Below are positions 37,401 through 50,133 of a DNA stretch of 64,000 bases, in pieces. Numbering within the stretch: the first letter of the stretch is position 1; every line of letters begins with the position of its first letter. Origin of the DNA: Auanema rhodensis (taxonomy: Eukaryota > Nematoda > Chromadorea > Rhabditida > Rhabditidae); NCBI GenBank assembly GCA_964057225.1, contig OZ059894.1, positions 10,302,131 to 10,366,130 on the forward strand, in the 5' to 3' direction. A program made the translations under genes and the position numbers. The notes beneath the pieces were generated by a model. That model searched no databases and had not been told where the DNA came from. It saw only the letters and a list, made by a program, of their open reading frames with translations.

Positions 37401-39358
37401 CGGACGTATCCCAGTTTCAGCTTATAATCAACTGTCCAGAATCACATACATGAATCCTTTTATGGCTTTCATTTGGTCTATGTATCTCGTGTTATGTCCT
37501 CAATTCATCATCTTATAGCTATTTCTATCATATTTTTTATTTCATAATCTAATTTAGTCGCTGATCATAAGCCTACACATACATGTACATGCATACATAT
37601 ACTACATGTATACATATGTATCTAACCAACTTATGTTGCAACTTGATCTTAAGAGTATTGACAAAGATCTATACACGTACATCATGCTTATGTATTGTTC
37701 ATCGAGTCATGTTCTCACCTACCAAATTAGTTTATCAGGATTGTTTGACTAGTATCCCAAGCTTATGTCACTTCGTTCCGTAAAATATAATCTGTTTTTT
37801 CCAAATTGATATTGTCATCAGCATAAAACCTTTCACTATCATTCTCTACCTCATTGCTTAGGCTATTCCTCCTTGTTTTCTCTTAAAGCTCGTGTTCTAA
37901 CTAAGAATCATGAATTAGTCGTCCTTCTTGCTCATCACAAGTATTCGTCATCGTCCCGACAACTAGAACTTCAGCAATCACTCACATATCCTACATGCTT
38001 CTTGCTATTTTTACTTTTTACAGAACTCTCTCGTTAACTTTAGCATCAAATTTCGGATCTTTTCAAGCCTGAAATGCTGGCAGTTCGAGTTTTGTGGTTG
38101 CACTGCTCATTTCGATCTTGTTCCTAGGTTCTACCCTTTTTCTAAATTGTAGTATTCGATGGTGTAATCTAAGTTTGTCTCTCTCCCTCTGTTATTCTTT
38201 TTGAATTTTCATTTTAATTTTCCTTCATTGCGAGCATTGAACAGCATTGATGTCACATTTAATCCAACTTTCTTACAAGCCTAGTCCTTTCGTACCTTCC
38301 TCAGAGCAATTCATTCTATTGTTCCTTTCTACATATTCATCTGTATTTCCATTTAACTATTTAACTCTCAGCTCCTTTTTTCAGTTTCCTCTTTCTTTCT
38401 GTCGAATAGTTTTATTTGAACTTCATCAAGCTTCAAATCTCTTGTTTTCAATATTTTTGAGCAAAAAACTAATAAAACACCAGAACATTGAGGTGTGAAT
38501 ATAGATCAAAAAGTTTTTATTTCGATTGTTTCAACTGGAAAATGTTTTCGCCAGAAGTTATTTGGACTCAACCAAAAAGAGCACACAATGATGTAAGAGT
38601 ATTCAGTAGAAACATGTGGTTTTCCAACTAATTTCAATTCGTTTGTATGCTTATCATGATTCAAACAACCTGCAATTCAATGATGGCTTTTCAAATGAAA
38701 CATACATGCATATGTATTTCAATTTTAAGAGATGACACTTCAAATAAGGAAGACAGAGAGAGAGAGAGAGAGAGAAAGACATGGAAAATATTTATTTCCT
38801 TGATCTCTTTGATCACTCACTTTTACTGAAATCGTTAATCATTTCAATGTCTACATACATACATACATGAGTGTAGATGTCTTTTCTTAAATACTAAGCA
38901 CTAACTACTGTAATCGAAGATGTCTAATTCTCATTAAAGTTTGTTTAAAAATTAACAAACGAAGTTATGACTACGCCATTAACCACAGTCAGAAGTTTTT
39001 ATATTTCCTCACAGTATTTTTCTTTTGTTTTACTTCATTTTGAGGAAATTTTTTTTCGTAAAAGTGAAGAAAGTCCACTTTTCTCAATATTTATGTACAT
39101 AACATCTTATAAACTACGGCATTGCATTAGAATGAAACTGATATTTGACTCTGAGAATAGCGTGAAAGAGCAGATGTCATCGTTAACCAGTTGGATCTAC
39201 TGTTCCCGTTTTCTTAATTCGCTACATGACTCCTTGGAAATTGGCCTTTCTATGCAAATTTAGTTCAATGTCCTCCATGCTTTAGCTCTTGTACTTTTGG
39301 TTGATACGAACCCGATCCGGAGTATTTCTGCAGCAACTTTTTCAATTTTCCAATTCAG

Positions 39359-39395
<37 letters not shown>

Positions 39396-39442
39396 TACTT
39401 TCTCTCTCTCTCTCTCTCTCTCTCTTACTTTCTCTCTCTCTT
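39359..39442. repeat. (TC)n microsatellite with ttactt interruptions
   Basis: A polypyrimidine (TC)n tract broken twice by the same cttactttc segment, suggesting that the block itself has duplicated. Confidence 0.9.
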
Positions 39443-39975
39443 TTTCATTTTTGGCATGAATGAGTAAGCTCTTCTTTCCATTAAACTTTTTCTTTTCTAC
39501 ACACCTTCGTTTTGCATTAAAATATGAAAAAATTATAAAATTGGCATTAGAATGTTGGAACAACTTATGTTACATCACATGCCACCTAAAAGCTTGTCAA
39601 CTTAGCTCTTTCCAACAACCTAAAACGGAAATTATCAGCAACACTGTATATAAATGAATCTTCTTCTACAAACATCTAATTTGTTTAGAACTTTACTCTT
39701 CCATAACGTCTTGCTTATATTTTTATTTTTCAATATCTGGGTTCTCTTTATGCTGTCCCTGTTTCCCTCTCTCTCTCCCTCTCTTCCTCACTCTCTCTTA
39801 TAGACTTGCAATCTCTCTTTTATTGTTTTCATAAATAAAAATCTTTTTATGGCTCTCTCATAAAGAGTTTTGATCGTGAATGCCTGTTGTTAGTTTACCA
39901 TCTCCAAGAGCTTCCTACTCCCCCCCCCCCTTAATATGGATGGTTACTAACAATATTCCGTTCACAATTATTATT

Positions 39976-40012
39976 CCTTTTTTTCTTTTTTCTTTTTTCT
40001 TTTTTCTTTTTT
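39976..40012. repeat. Period-7 CTTTTTT repeat
   Basis: About five tandem copies of a C followed by six or seven T. It is a simple polypyrimidine repeat. Confidence 0.85.
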
Positions 40013-40705
40013 AAATTTTATATTTTATTTTGAAAAATTTATTGTTATTTCTACATTAAATCACAAATTTCGTTGACCACTTTGGTATGTAATCTAATAA
40101 ACAATTAAATAAATTACCTAATTTACCTTATAAAAGATTCGAATAAAATATGTAGAGAGAACAAAAAAATTTGAAAAATAAAATAAAATGAGAATTTTCA
40201 TCTTTTTTTTCTTTCTTTTTCTTCAAAAACGATATTATTATTACTTACATTTATATAAATGAAGAAAGACTAATTGTGTCAGACGATGAATAAGAGACGA
40301 AACTGAAACCCGAAAAGCGATGAAGTAATGAAAATGGAGGAAAATAGGGAGTTGAATGATGTACATACAGAGAAAGAGTAAAAGAGAAAAAGAGATAGAG
40401 AGAATTGCTCTTAAATAGTTTAAGTTTAAGAGATTTTCTATATGTACAAAGAGAGAGAGGGAGGATAAGATAAGGAGAGAATAAGAAATATGCAACAATA
40501 GTACCAAGAGAGACTGCTTGAGCTGCACACAACCGATTAAACAACGTTTCAGCTGCTCCATCTCAATCCATCTAATATTCTCATCTATTTTTACTATAAT
40601 AATGTTTTAAAAAATTGGAAAATATAATAAATATAGGAAATGCATATGCTTCACTGATAGTATACTACAAGTTAATGAGCTTAGGATTCAGTATATAACT
40701 TGCGC

Positions 40706-40708
<3 letters not shown>

Positions 40709-40763
<55 letters not shown>
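40709..40763. repeat. (CT)n microsatellite
   Basis: About 27 uninterrupted CT dinucleotides. Confidence 0.95.
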
Positions 40764-40766
<3 letters not shown>

Positions 40767-42089
40767 TCCTTCATTTCTTTCTTTTAGTTAAAAAAAAATA
40801 AAACTGTGACTAGTCGTCAGCTATTTAATTATTTCAAAATTTTTGAATAATTGTTTATAATTATCTCACAAAAATAGTTTCTTCCATTTATATTATTATT
40901 TCGTGCATGATCAAGTAAATTCTATTAATAAATTACATACTTGAAGGAAAAAAAGCCTCATTGCAACAATAATTGGTCCAAAACGTCAGAATTAAGATAG
41001 ATTTTTCATTTCTTCATTTATTTGATCTTAACAATCTTATATTTTATCTATCTTTGTTTTCTTTTTTTCTCTCTCTTTCTCTATATGTATAAAACACAAA
41101 AAAAAGAAACTTTAACAAGTTACTACGTAGGCTGCTTGGCTGGCGATGTCATGAAGGAATTAAAATCCTCAAAATCTATTTCGATAAAATGTGTGTTGAG
41201 AGGCTTCCTTATCAACGACTTAATCCATTTCGCTTATGCCACCACCTCGTTCAAATTCATATGTCAATCTTACTCTTGTCATTCTACTCACCCGTGTTAC
41301 CACACATGAACATGCTGTTACTTATTCTTCCAACAAACATTATTTTCATTCAAAAACTTTCCGTAACCTTATTCATCTTTGCTCTTCTTTATTCAAAGTG
41401 AAAGTTATCAAATCTACCAATTACCTATATCTTTCAAATATTGAGATTGTTCTTCAATAAAATTTTCAATAATATTTTTGTTTTTAGAATTCTTTTACTT
41501 TTACTAGAACTCTATTCATATATTATGATCTTACTGATCTTTCTTTTACTGCTGCTTCTTCATCATCATCATCATCATCCTCTACTTCTTTGACTTCTTC
41601 CCTCGCTTTTTCCCCTTCATTTGCATATACGGTGCATATGCCACGTGTGAATGCTGATTCACGTAATTCACTCATCATCTTATTCGATTTTTCAATTGAC
41701 TGATCAAATAAGCGATTAAAAAAATTGTGTATTTCTTAAAATTTCTATAATTGTTTCAATTAATTCAAGTTTTAATTGATTAGTATGTATATAACTTAAC
41801 TATATAAATATATCAAAATACATACGTATAGATAACACTATATCTTTATATACATATGTATGTATCTTCATATATCTATGAAACTATAGTATATATCTAG
41901 TTATAGTTAATATATTTTTATATGTATTATACTAGTATTATATACAGTATCTGAAAAAAAAATGAAGTCAGTGGTATGAATGGCAAATTCTATAGACATC
42001 AGTAGAAGATGACGCCATTAAAGCCAGTGTATACATATATGTGTGGCTGTATGGCTGTGTGGTTGTGTGGTTGTGTGGTATCTTTCTGT

Positions 42090-42114
42090 CTCTCTCTCTC
42101 TCTCTATCTCTCTA

Positions 42115-42145
<31 letters not shown>

Positions 42146-42187
42146 CCTTTATGATATCACATAATATATATATATATATATATATAG
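42090..42187. repeat. (TC)n and (TA)n microsatellites
   Basis: (TC)n with occasional TATC is followed by (TA)n, a short unique gap and a second (TA)n. It lies just after a GTGTGGTT-type minisatellite near 42040-42080. Confidence 0.85.
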
Positions 42188-43520
42188 TATAAGAAATCGT
42201 TCAGAACATATGGATGCGTTAAATACACGAGTTATTATTCTCATGATATGGATAAACATTAAGAAAATGCAACATAATGATCATTTCAGAAAGATAGAAA
42301 GAAATAGAGAGGGAGGAACAATATTAGATGATTTTGACTTTAACAGCCTTTGACTTTTTCCAGCTCAAACCACTTATGACTAATAATACCCCGCTTATTT
42401 GATTCTAATAACATAGCATCAGCCACAAAAAAAGTGATAAAAGAGGATATATAGAAGATAAAGTAACTGAGATCCCTATAATATTACATTATTTCTAAAA
42501 GGATCAATATGGGTGATAGAAGGTGAGGATAATAGTGAAGCCAACTAATAAGAGGTTCGTAGATGAATTTTAATTCTTCTTTCTCAGACAATAATATCTG
42601 ATAGTAGGCGCTTGTAACATCTTCTTTCAACATCATATCATCATGATATCTCAAAATCTTTTCTAAAAATCATTGAAAATCTATAGTAAAAGCGAATATG
42701 TATGTGTATATACATATAGTATATGTATCTTTTATATATAAGCAGCTCCATATTCTATATAGATAGATAGATATTGACTTGAAATCTTTATCTTTTCGTC
42801 TCATTCGTGTTATTTATTTTTCCTTTGCTCCTTGACACATCATTATTGTTCTTTATCTTCTCTTTAAAAATAAATTTAGTAGATATTAAGCTTAAGCTTT
42901 CATATAATCATCTAATTAATATTCTAAACTATATGATATGGTTAACGTTTCTTCCAGATTTACTTTATTTCTATTTTGATTTTATCAAGTCATTATTCAT
43001 TAAACAAAAATTATTTCTTTACCTCCTTGTGTGTCTCACTCACTCTCACTCACTCTAATGTTTTCAGTACAGACACACAACATTCGTCTCATTTTTTTTT
43101 CAAAAATATTTAAGTTAAATGACCTTTTATACGAGCAAAAAATTGTCTCTTTTTATTATAATTCATTCAAAAGAATTTAGTTTGATTTATACAATATATT
43201 TCAAAAAAAAGCTTTTAATTTCTTTTCTTTTCAACATCTTCATTATGAACTTCCGCTTTTACGAACATTGGTAGACTTTACGAACATTTAGAGATGAATG
43301 TTGTGGACAAAAATTTATTATTTTGTTTTTCTTTCTACTTCTATGCGTGCTTGTTTCAACTTCTCTTTAAAGACATACGATATCATCTGCCGTAAAATTA
43401 ACAAAATTATATTTAAATCTTCTATTTTAATATTTTTTTTATCCTTTTTCAACGAACTTCCTCTTGTTTTTTCTATTGTTTTTCATACATTTTTAACAAC
43501 AAAATGAAAGGAAAAGATTC

Positions 43521-43559
43521 TCTCTCTCTCTCTCTCTCTCGCTTCTAATGAGTTGTAAA

Positions 43560-43597
<38 letters not shown>
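43521..43597. repeat. (TC)n then (TA)n microsatellites just upstream of the GPCR
   Basis: About ten TC dinucleotides, a short gap, then about 18 TA dinucleotides, ending some 45 bp before the receptor's first recognised coding exon. Confidence 0.9.
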
Positions 43598-43639
43598 ATA
43601 TACATATATAGTATAGATTCTCAAGTTAGATTATTACAG

Positions 43640-45829
43640 ATGAATGTAACATCTACATACATGAATGGGTTTCAGCCTACTGCAGCAGAAGAAGAAGAAG
43701 ATGATTCCGTTAATGAATATAAATATATTCTGCCAATTATTGTATTTTTCGGTTTATCCGGAAATATTATAAGTCTCGTCACTATTTTTCATTCTCGTTT
43801 ACGTCGCGTGAGTCTTGCTTGCTTGTATGAATCATTCAAAATACATCATTTTGAACATTTTTTAAAAGACATGTGCTTTTTGAATAGTTTTGTTGTTTTT
43901 CTGTTTCTGAAAAATCAAAGCTTTTTCATCTTTTGAAGCTTAAAGTTGATCTCTTATTTATTTTCTCATTTAGGTTAATGCCAATGTATACTTAATAGTT
44001 CTAACAACAGCTGACAGTGTATTTCTTCTTGGCTTACTTTTGGTTTGTGTCAAGGTATTCAAATATTCTTTCCTTTTTTTCCATTTAAGACTAATTTTCA
44101 TTTACAGGTAGATTGGATCAATTATTGGTATTGTGTAGGATTGGAATATGTTCTTATGACAGCTTCTTATGTGTCCAGTTGGGCTACTGCTTTTCTGACC
44201 ATTGAACGATATCTGGCCATAGCTCATCCGCTAAGGCACGTTCGGGTAGCATCAGATGTTCTCTAAATTTTTCAATTAAACTCATATTCAGTATGATCAT
44301 GTTGATCGAGTTAAAATGGTTCTCTACTGGGTTCCTATTCCATTCATTCTCCAATTTTGGCAATTTGTCAGTCTAGTTCCTAGTACCGATGGAGATATGA
44401 GAGCATGCACTCTTACAGAAGCCAGTTATCAAGTTTGCCGACAAGATATAACTCAAGCTTTACTTATTATTTTTAGATTATAGCTCAAGCTGTAGATACA
44501 CTTTTGTGCTATGTAATTCCTTGTTCCGTTATTGTTGTCCTCAATGTTATGGTAGCTTTCAAATTAAGAAAATCGACTCATTTCGGTTGTGAGGAAATTG
44601 CTGCTAAAGAAAATTTGACAAGAAGACAAGGAGGTCATTCATACTCTCAAGTTTTAAAGTTTTAATTTCAAATTTTTAGGAAATCATTCCAACGGAACAT
44701 GGGCCACAATTTTATGGGTTATGCCCCTGGTATTTGTTGTTTTAAATACTCCATTCTATGTCATTATGATGGTTGAAGTAAGCTCAAATCCAAAAAAACA
44801 ACCCATACGTTTTTTAATAATTTCCTCCATATTTCCAGGTTATTTTCCAAGTAATTTATGAAAAAGCTGCCAACCAACTGGACAGATCTCATCTCTTCGT
44901 GGTGAGTACACTCATCTCAAGCTTTCTTCATCAATTACTCTTATAATTACTTTTAGATTATATATAATTCTGCTCACTATATGTATTATTTAAATTCAGC
45001 CATTGATGTACTTGTTTATGCTTTCTCCAGGTACTTAATTCCAAGGTTATTCATGTTTGATCTCTGATATTTAGTGCAAACTTCCGTAAAACAGCGGTAA
45101 TTGCTTGGAGACGAATACTATGCCCTGGATATATGGAAAATACAAAAAGCAAAGTAAGTCACAATTTTGATTAGAATACCTGGAAAGTTAAAATTATTCA
45201 AATATATATAATACATCGTTTCTTGGCTTTTGTTTTTTAGTTATATTAAACTAAAAGACTTTAGCTCTCTAGAAGTTAAGTTGAATTCATTTTAGCCAAC
45301 ATCGAAGGCTGTTAAACACACCATCTTGCCAACTTCTCGTACTGTTAGTTTATAAACGATATAATAGAGTTGTTTGTTTTGAATAGAAATTCAATTAGAA
45401 TATGTTGAAACCTTTGTGATGTTTATCTTTCCTTTTTCCCTTATTTCATCATCTTTTCCAATACAACTTTTTAATCAACTAATAATCTTTTTAAACTAAC
45501 CGAATGTTTGTTTACTCATACCTACTACCCCATAGTTTATTTAGTTGATAGATTGGTGAATCTCAATCCTAATGTTTCAACTCGATTTCATAAAAGAATA
45601 GCATCAAAATAAAAAACATTTTCAGGCAGGAATCACAGATCATTCAACCGTTTCGAGAAGCAGTTATCGTAACGGCCATAACATTGTTGTATCATCATCC
45701 AGAAAAGGAAGTCGAGATACAAGACTGGAGCCAGATAAGGAGGCAATTAGTCCATATAATTCCAAACGTTCATCTGTACTTGTTCCTTTAAATACTCAAG
45801 TCACTTATGTTGAAACGACTACTATCTAA
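43640..45829 (+). CDS. Class A (rhodopsin-family) GPCR, probably a neuropeptide receptor
   Basis: Seven hydrophobic spans are spread over about ten exons. Visible hallmarks: TM1 FFGLSGNIISLVTIF with the conserved Asn; TM2 VYLIVLTTADSVFLL; the TM3 end FLTIERYLAIAHPLRH (ERY in place of DRY); an extracellular Cys in MRACTLTEAS; TM6 LWVMPLVFVVLNTPFYVIMM; TM7 YYLNSAIDVLVYAFSSANFRK, with Asp in the NPxxY region. The tail is Ser/Thr-rich (SSSRKGSRDTR...). The N-terminus MNVTSTYMNG carries an N-glycosylation site. The start at 43640 follows ttattacag, so it may be reached by cis- or trans-splicing and more 5' exons are possible. One 44-nt intron uses a gtttg donor (44433-44476). Overall it resembles FMRFamide-like and TRH-like receptors; the subfamily and ligand are not clear. 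AATAAA at 46052-46057. Confidence 0.88.
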
Positions 45830-46678
45830 ATTAGATTATTCTTATAAAAATAATTAATTTCTCATTCATATGATTAAGCAATTAAATTAATTGAACACTT
45901 AAGCAGACGAAAACTCGAAATACAACCGTTTCGTGCTGTTTTTTTTATCGAATAAGAGCTTTTGCCACTATTCCCACGTGCGGTATACGTGTCGCATTAG
46001 CATATCGCTTTGCTCTATTGCGTTACCTATTGGTGTGATCTTTCAATTTGAAATAAAATCAATAGAAAATTTCTTTTTTATTTATTTCTAAAGATAGCAA
46101 TGTCTAAGTACAATTATATATAAAACCTTCGATCGTACATATATATGAAACGTCAATCTTCGTTCTTTGTTAGTTACAACAGCAAAAAGCATTCTAATGA
46201 CAAACCTATATTATATCTGACTACGTAGATGTTTGAATGATGTCTATTTACAAGTGATATTTCGTAATCAGCAAATGTAACACCTATATTTTCAAAGTAA
46301 AAAAAATATTTTCAACCGGAAAGGAAGTAAAAGCATGGTGATACTATAAATTAAGAAGGATCTAACATAATATATCACTAATCGATGGCAACTTTCTTGA
46401 AAAAAAAGTAAATATCACTGTCATTTCAACAATTTATTTAAACGTAACAGTTAAACGATCACAAGTTCACAATGAGCTATAATTTTCTTTTAGAGAACCC
46501 GAAGAAACGGATTATATAACGACATGCGGGACTAAACATAGGTATTACCTATTGAGCAAAATATTAAAAAGGGAACCGGAATATCTCTATACGCCTCCAA
46601 ATAACCATTTTTTTGAGCTTATTACATTGATATCTCTTCTGATGACGACTTTATAACTCCATGAGCGTTTCTTCAGAT
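45830..46678. other. Convergent intergenic region
   Basis: About 850 bp between the 3' ends of the GPCR and the tail-anchored protein gene. It contains their polyadenylation signals (46052-46057 plus strand; 46433-46438 minus strand). No gene is seen. Confidence 0.6.
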
Positions 46679-47668
46679 TTATTTGAATTTACGAGCGTAA
46701 ATAAGTAACCCGATTCCAGCAACAGAAGCAACCGCTGCAATTGAAGCAGCAAGTCGAACCTATAAGTGTAAATGTTACAGATGGCAGATGATATGAAATA
46801 GAGAATCAAAAGAAAAAAAGGAAACAAGATCCTTACGGTGTCTGGATTATCATCGATCCATTTATTAAGACCTCCATTATCTTCCAATTTACTTTTTTCT
46901 AAAATTACAGCCTTGGGCGATTCTTTGTTTTCAACATCTTTAGAAGATAATTTGATGTCTTCAGCAGGTTTAGCAGGCTCATCATGCTCAACCTTGAATA
47001 GAACATTAAATAACGGTAAGGTATGACAACAATTAAAACCTTTACATAATCTCCTGGATCGGAATCAGTGCTAGCTCTGACCTGAGTTGGAACAGATAAA
47101 GAGCTTTCGTCAGCAGCGGATGCTGAAGTATCGATAGCATCACTTACAACCTGAAAACAAAAGCAATTAAAGGAATAAATTATTAAACTACGACCTCTTC
47201 AGTGTGCTCTGTGTGATTGTGGACACTAGAATCAGTTGGAAATGAGACATCTGTTGCAGGTTCCTTAACAAAGAATAAAGTACAGTAATAAAAACAAAAA
47301 TATACCACGTCATCGGAAGTAGGAATATCAATAAGTGAGGTATCAATAGGAATTCCAGAAGAGAGTGAGTCAACTAAAAACAAATAACTCTCGGATCAAA
47401 TACATAAGAGAAAAGCTCACAGTTTTTTAAAGAATTATTCTGTTCTTCCATTTTTTTCTTTTCAGCGGATTCGATTTCAGCGGACTAAAAAAATAACTTT
47501 AAAACATAGCAAAGATAGTAACAATGAAAAAAAGCGCATGCATAGTGTTGAAGAGAGAGATAATACCTCTGTTCGAATTTTTTCACAATAACGGGATGCC
47601 TTAGAGCGAACAAACATGGTTTGCTTAGGTATGATTTTGTTAGGGGAATTTCCATTTGGAGAACTCAT
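46679..47668 (-). CDS. Tail-anchored membrane protein, unrecognised
   Basis: Starts MSSPNGNSPNKIIPKQTMFV, then RSKASRYCEKIRTE, a Glu/Lys-rich stretch (SAEIESAEKKKMEEQN), a long acidic Ser/Thr-rich linker over several small exons, and a C-terminal span VRLAASIAAVASVAGIGLLIYARKFK at the very end. A single moderately hydrophobic span followed by a short basic tail (ARKFK) is the usual signature of mitochondrial outer-membrane or peroxisomal tail anchors. About seven exons with 40-60 nt introns. It lies 360 bp downstream of the ANKRD40-like gene on the same strand, so the two might share a transcript. No family is recognised; soluble-domain function is unknown. Confidence 0.75.
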
Positions 47669-48027
47669 ATCATTAGTCTAGTACAAACTCAACAACAGCA
47701 AGTTTATCTAGTAGTCAGAATGCAGTTCGTTGAGCCCACAGGTTTAAACTAGCAGTCAGAGGTCGAAACAGAAAGACATATGACACAGAGGGTTTAACAT
47801 ATATATATTCGAACGCATCGTGTACTCAGATGTATTATATATATAAAAAACCTGAGTTTTTCATTTTGACAAGGGCAGTGGGTATATGAAATTAAGAGAG
47901 AAGAAAAATAAAACTAATACAACTGATTAGAAAGATCAGATGTCCGTCAATGAATATAGAAACAAAGTTTATGAAATAAACAATAATTTCAAAATATGAA
48001 GAATACTATGATCTGTGAATGAAGAAC
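47669..48027. other. Spacer between ANKRD40-like gene and tail-anchored gene
   Basis: About 360 bp, same-strand neighbours. Nothing recognisable apart from short (TA)n runs near 47800 and 47840. The spacing would suit a nematode operon, but it is longer than the usual ~100 bp. Confidence 0.4.
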
Positions 48028-49804
48028 TCAACGTATAAAAGCTATAAGCAAAGGTCGCCCTTGATTGAGGGTGATAAGGGGTTTCTCGACTACAGCCTGT
48101 GATGAAACACAAAAAACGAAAAGTAAATATAAGAAGAACTGTTGAAGAAAGACGGATAATAAGCAATACTTGCTGATTGCGGGAGTAATAGAGTTAGATC
48201 GATGGAGCACGAAGCATTACAAAACTTCTGCTATCAGTTGAAAGAATGGCTGCTTAGCCTCGCATGCTGACGTTTTCAATTGGCTCATATAGCAAGAAAA
48301 CAACTGACATGTTCAGGTAATCGAAAGCAATAACGTTTTCGCTCGTTTAAAGACTATCATACAACATAAAAAAACAAGCGAAGACAAGTTGTTATACAGA
48401 AATAGCCAAACCTGAACAATAGCCGGTTCTCCGTAAATAACTTCTATCTTTTGGGAATTTGCAAACTCTTGAATTTGGTCATCAGCTTCTACCAAAATCT
48501 AAACATATTAAATATTAGAATAATTATCATTCGAATCTTACATTATCAGGTAATGTTATAATAGAAATTATGGGACGCTGAGTTGCTTTTTCAATTAATT
48601 TCTTCAGCTGTTCAACAGACGAACCACCAGGAAGTGTAATTCTCTTATAAGTTTCTTTTCCTTCACCAACGCTGAACTAAAAGGTTAAACTTTCAAACAA
48701 AACATGAAGACTCACCTAGTACGTAATAACAAAAATCTAGTTCTGTTCAAAGAGTCTCTACGCCCATAGGAATAATAATTTTGCTTGTTGGCAGTTGGTG
48801 AACCTGCAAACCAAATCAGTTGTCAGTACAATGAGTTTCAAAGCAAGATTTACTTGGAGCAACAGTATCAAAAGATGTAGCCTTTCCTATATACGGGAAG
48901 ATTGGATTTCGAATGTATGAAGGAATAAATCCATTATCACTCTCAGTTGATCCGGAACGAGATCCACTTGCTGAAAGAAAAATAAAATAAACAAACTTCA
49001 GAGAAAAGAAACTTTTATTACCTTCAGGCATTTCTGATACAATGTTATCAGGTCGTAAAATTTCTCTCAAACTAGCATAAGACACTGGACATACCTGGTT
49101 AACAATTTTAATAATAAATTTAGTATAAAAGATATTTTACGTCATATGCAGTTCTTCCTTTATTATCTTTAGCGTCTCTATCAAATCCTGCTTCTATGAG
49201 AAGGAGGCAAACAGCTTCGTGACCTCTCTTGCTCGCCCAGTGCAGTCCAGTCCTGTAATGTGTGCAGTTTGTCAAACGGCAATGAAAAAAAGCGATATGT
49301 TGCAATCTTAGCAGGATATATAAAAGAAAACAAAACAAAGTAGAAAAAAAGCTCGATACATAAGCTCACAAAACATGGACACACTACGAAACAATGTCAT
49401 TTTGCCAGATTATTCTTACGTTAATGAAGATTTCAGATACATTGTAAAGACGGACACAACAGGCGGTCAGTGGGAGATATCCATAGACACGTAGTAGAAA
49501 TCATTAGTTACTACGCTAGTCCATAAAGACAAGAACTTAAAAAATGAAGGAAATTTGATCGAACAAGAGGGTTAATATTGAAACAAAAATTGTTCAAATA
49601 GTGTGAATTAGTAGACTACAAGAGGATAAGAGTTGTTAAATACGTTAAAAAGTACTTGAATTACTTTTGAACTTACCATCCATTAATTTTATGTTGAAAG
49701 TAAGGATCTACGAATCCAGATCTTAACATACATTCAACTTTCAATTTATCGCCAATCATACATTGCTCTTGGAAGTCAAGTTGGATTCCATTCGAATTAA
49801 ACAT
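48028..49804 (-). CDS. ANKRD40: ANKRD40-like ankyrin-repeat protein
   Basis: The N-terminal part holds ankyrin repeats: FQEQCMIGDKLKVECMLRSG, then GWTALHWASKRGHEAVCLLL, then AGFDRDAKDNKGRTAYD. The middle is a Ser-rich linker (GSRSGSTESDNG). The C-terminal domain (RTRFLLLRTSVGEGKETYKR, LPGGSSVEQLKKLIEKAT, LPDNILVEADDQIQEFANSQ, KIEVIYG) resembles the ubiquitin-like C-terminal domain of ANKRD40. The last exon (AVVEKPLITLNQGRPLLIAF) joins in phase across a 310-nt intron. The ATG at 49804 lies four bases after a tttcag acceptor, fitting trans-splicing. Introns include two long ones (about 420 and 310 nt). The molecular role of ANKRD40 is poorly known. Confidence 0.8.
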
Positions 49805-50133
49805 GCCTCTGAAAATTTAAATTTTAAAATTTTAAATAATATGACAATATTATGAAAATAAATTAAATTTGAATCATGAAAGCTTTCAAATTTTGCAACC
49901 GCTTTTGCCAAAAATGATACTGAAATGAAAAATCTACGTGAGATTACGTGAGTAACATTTTCCATTGCATCAAAGAATAGATGCTTCATTGGTGGGTTTA
50001 GTCATAGTTGTACTTGTTTTATGCCATCAAAGCTTTTTCTACTATCCCTTTTCTCTGAAACTTCTTCATCTTATAGGCTGAACTATTCTTGTTAATTAAA
50101 TTTTAAAATATATCTAAAAAAGTAGCGACAGCA
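49805..50133. promoter_or_regulatory. Shared divergent promoter, ANKRD40-like and SYNJ2BP-like genes
   Basis: A 329-bp gap between divergent start codons. AT-rich with no recognised core motif. It probably drives both genes. Confidence 0.4.

Larger units (their letters stand above)
34433..43639. other. Gene-poor 9.2-kb region with microsatellites
   Basis: No gene is supported. The region is AT-rich with many (CT)n, (TA)n and (GA)n runs. A few GC-richer islets stand out: 35000-35200, 35910-36300 (open on both strands: 145 codons on the plus strand; on the minus strand MGLPQAYYLHTSLRKR..., about 45 codons), 36780-36870 and 41130-41310. None has recognisable homology or convincing splice sites. 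It may hold control elements or 5' non-coding exons of the receptor gene that starts at 43640. Confidence 0.5.
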
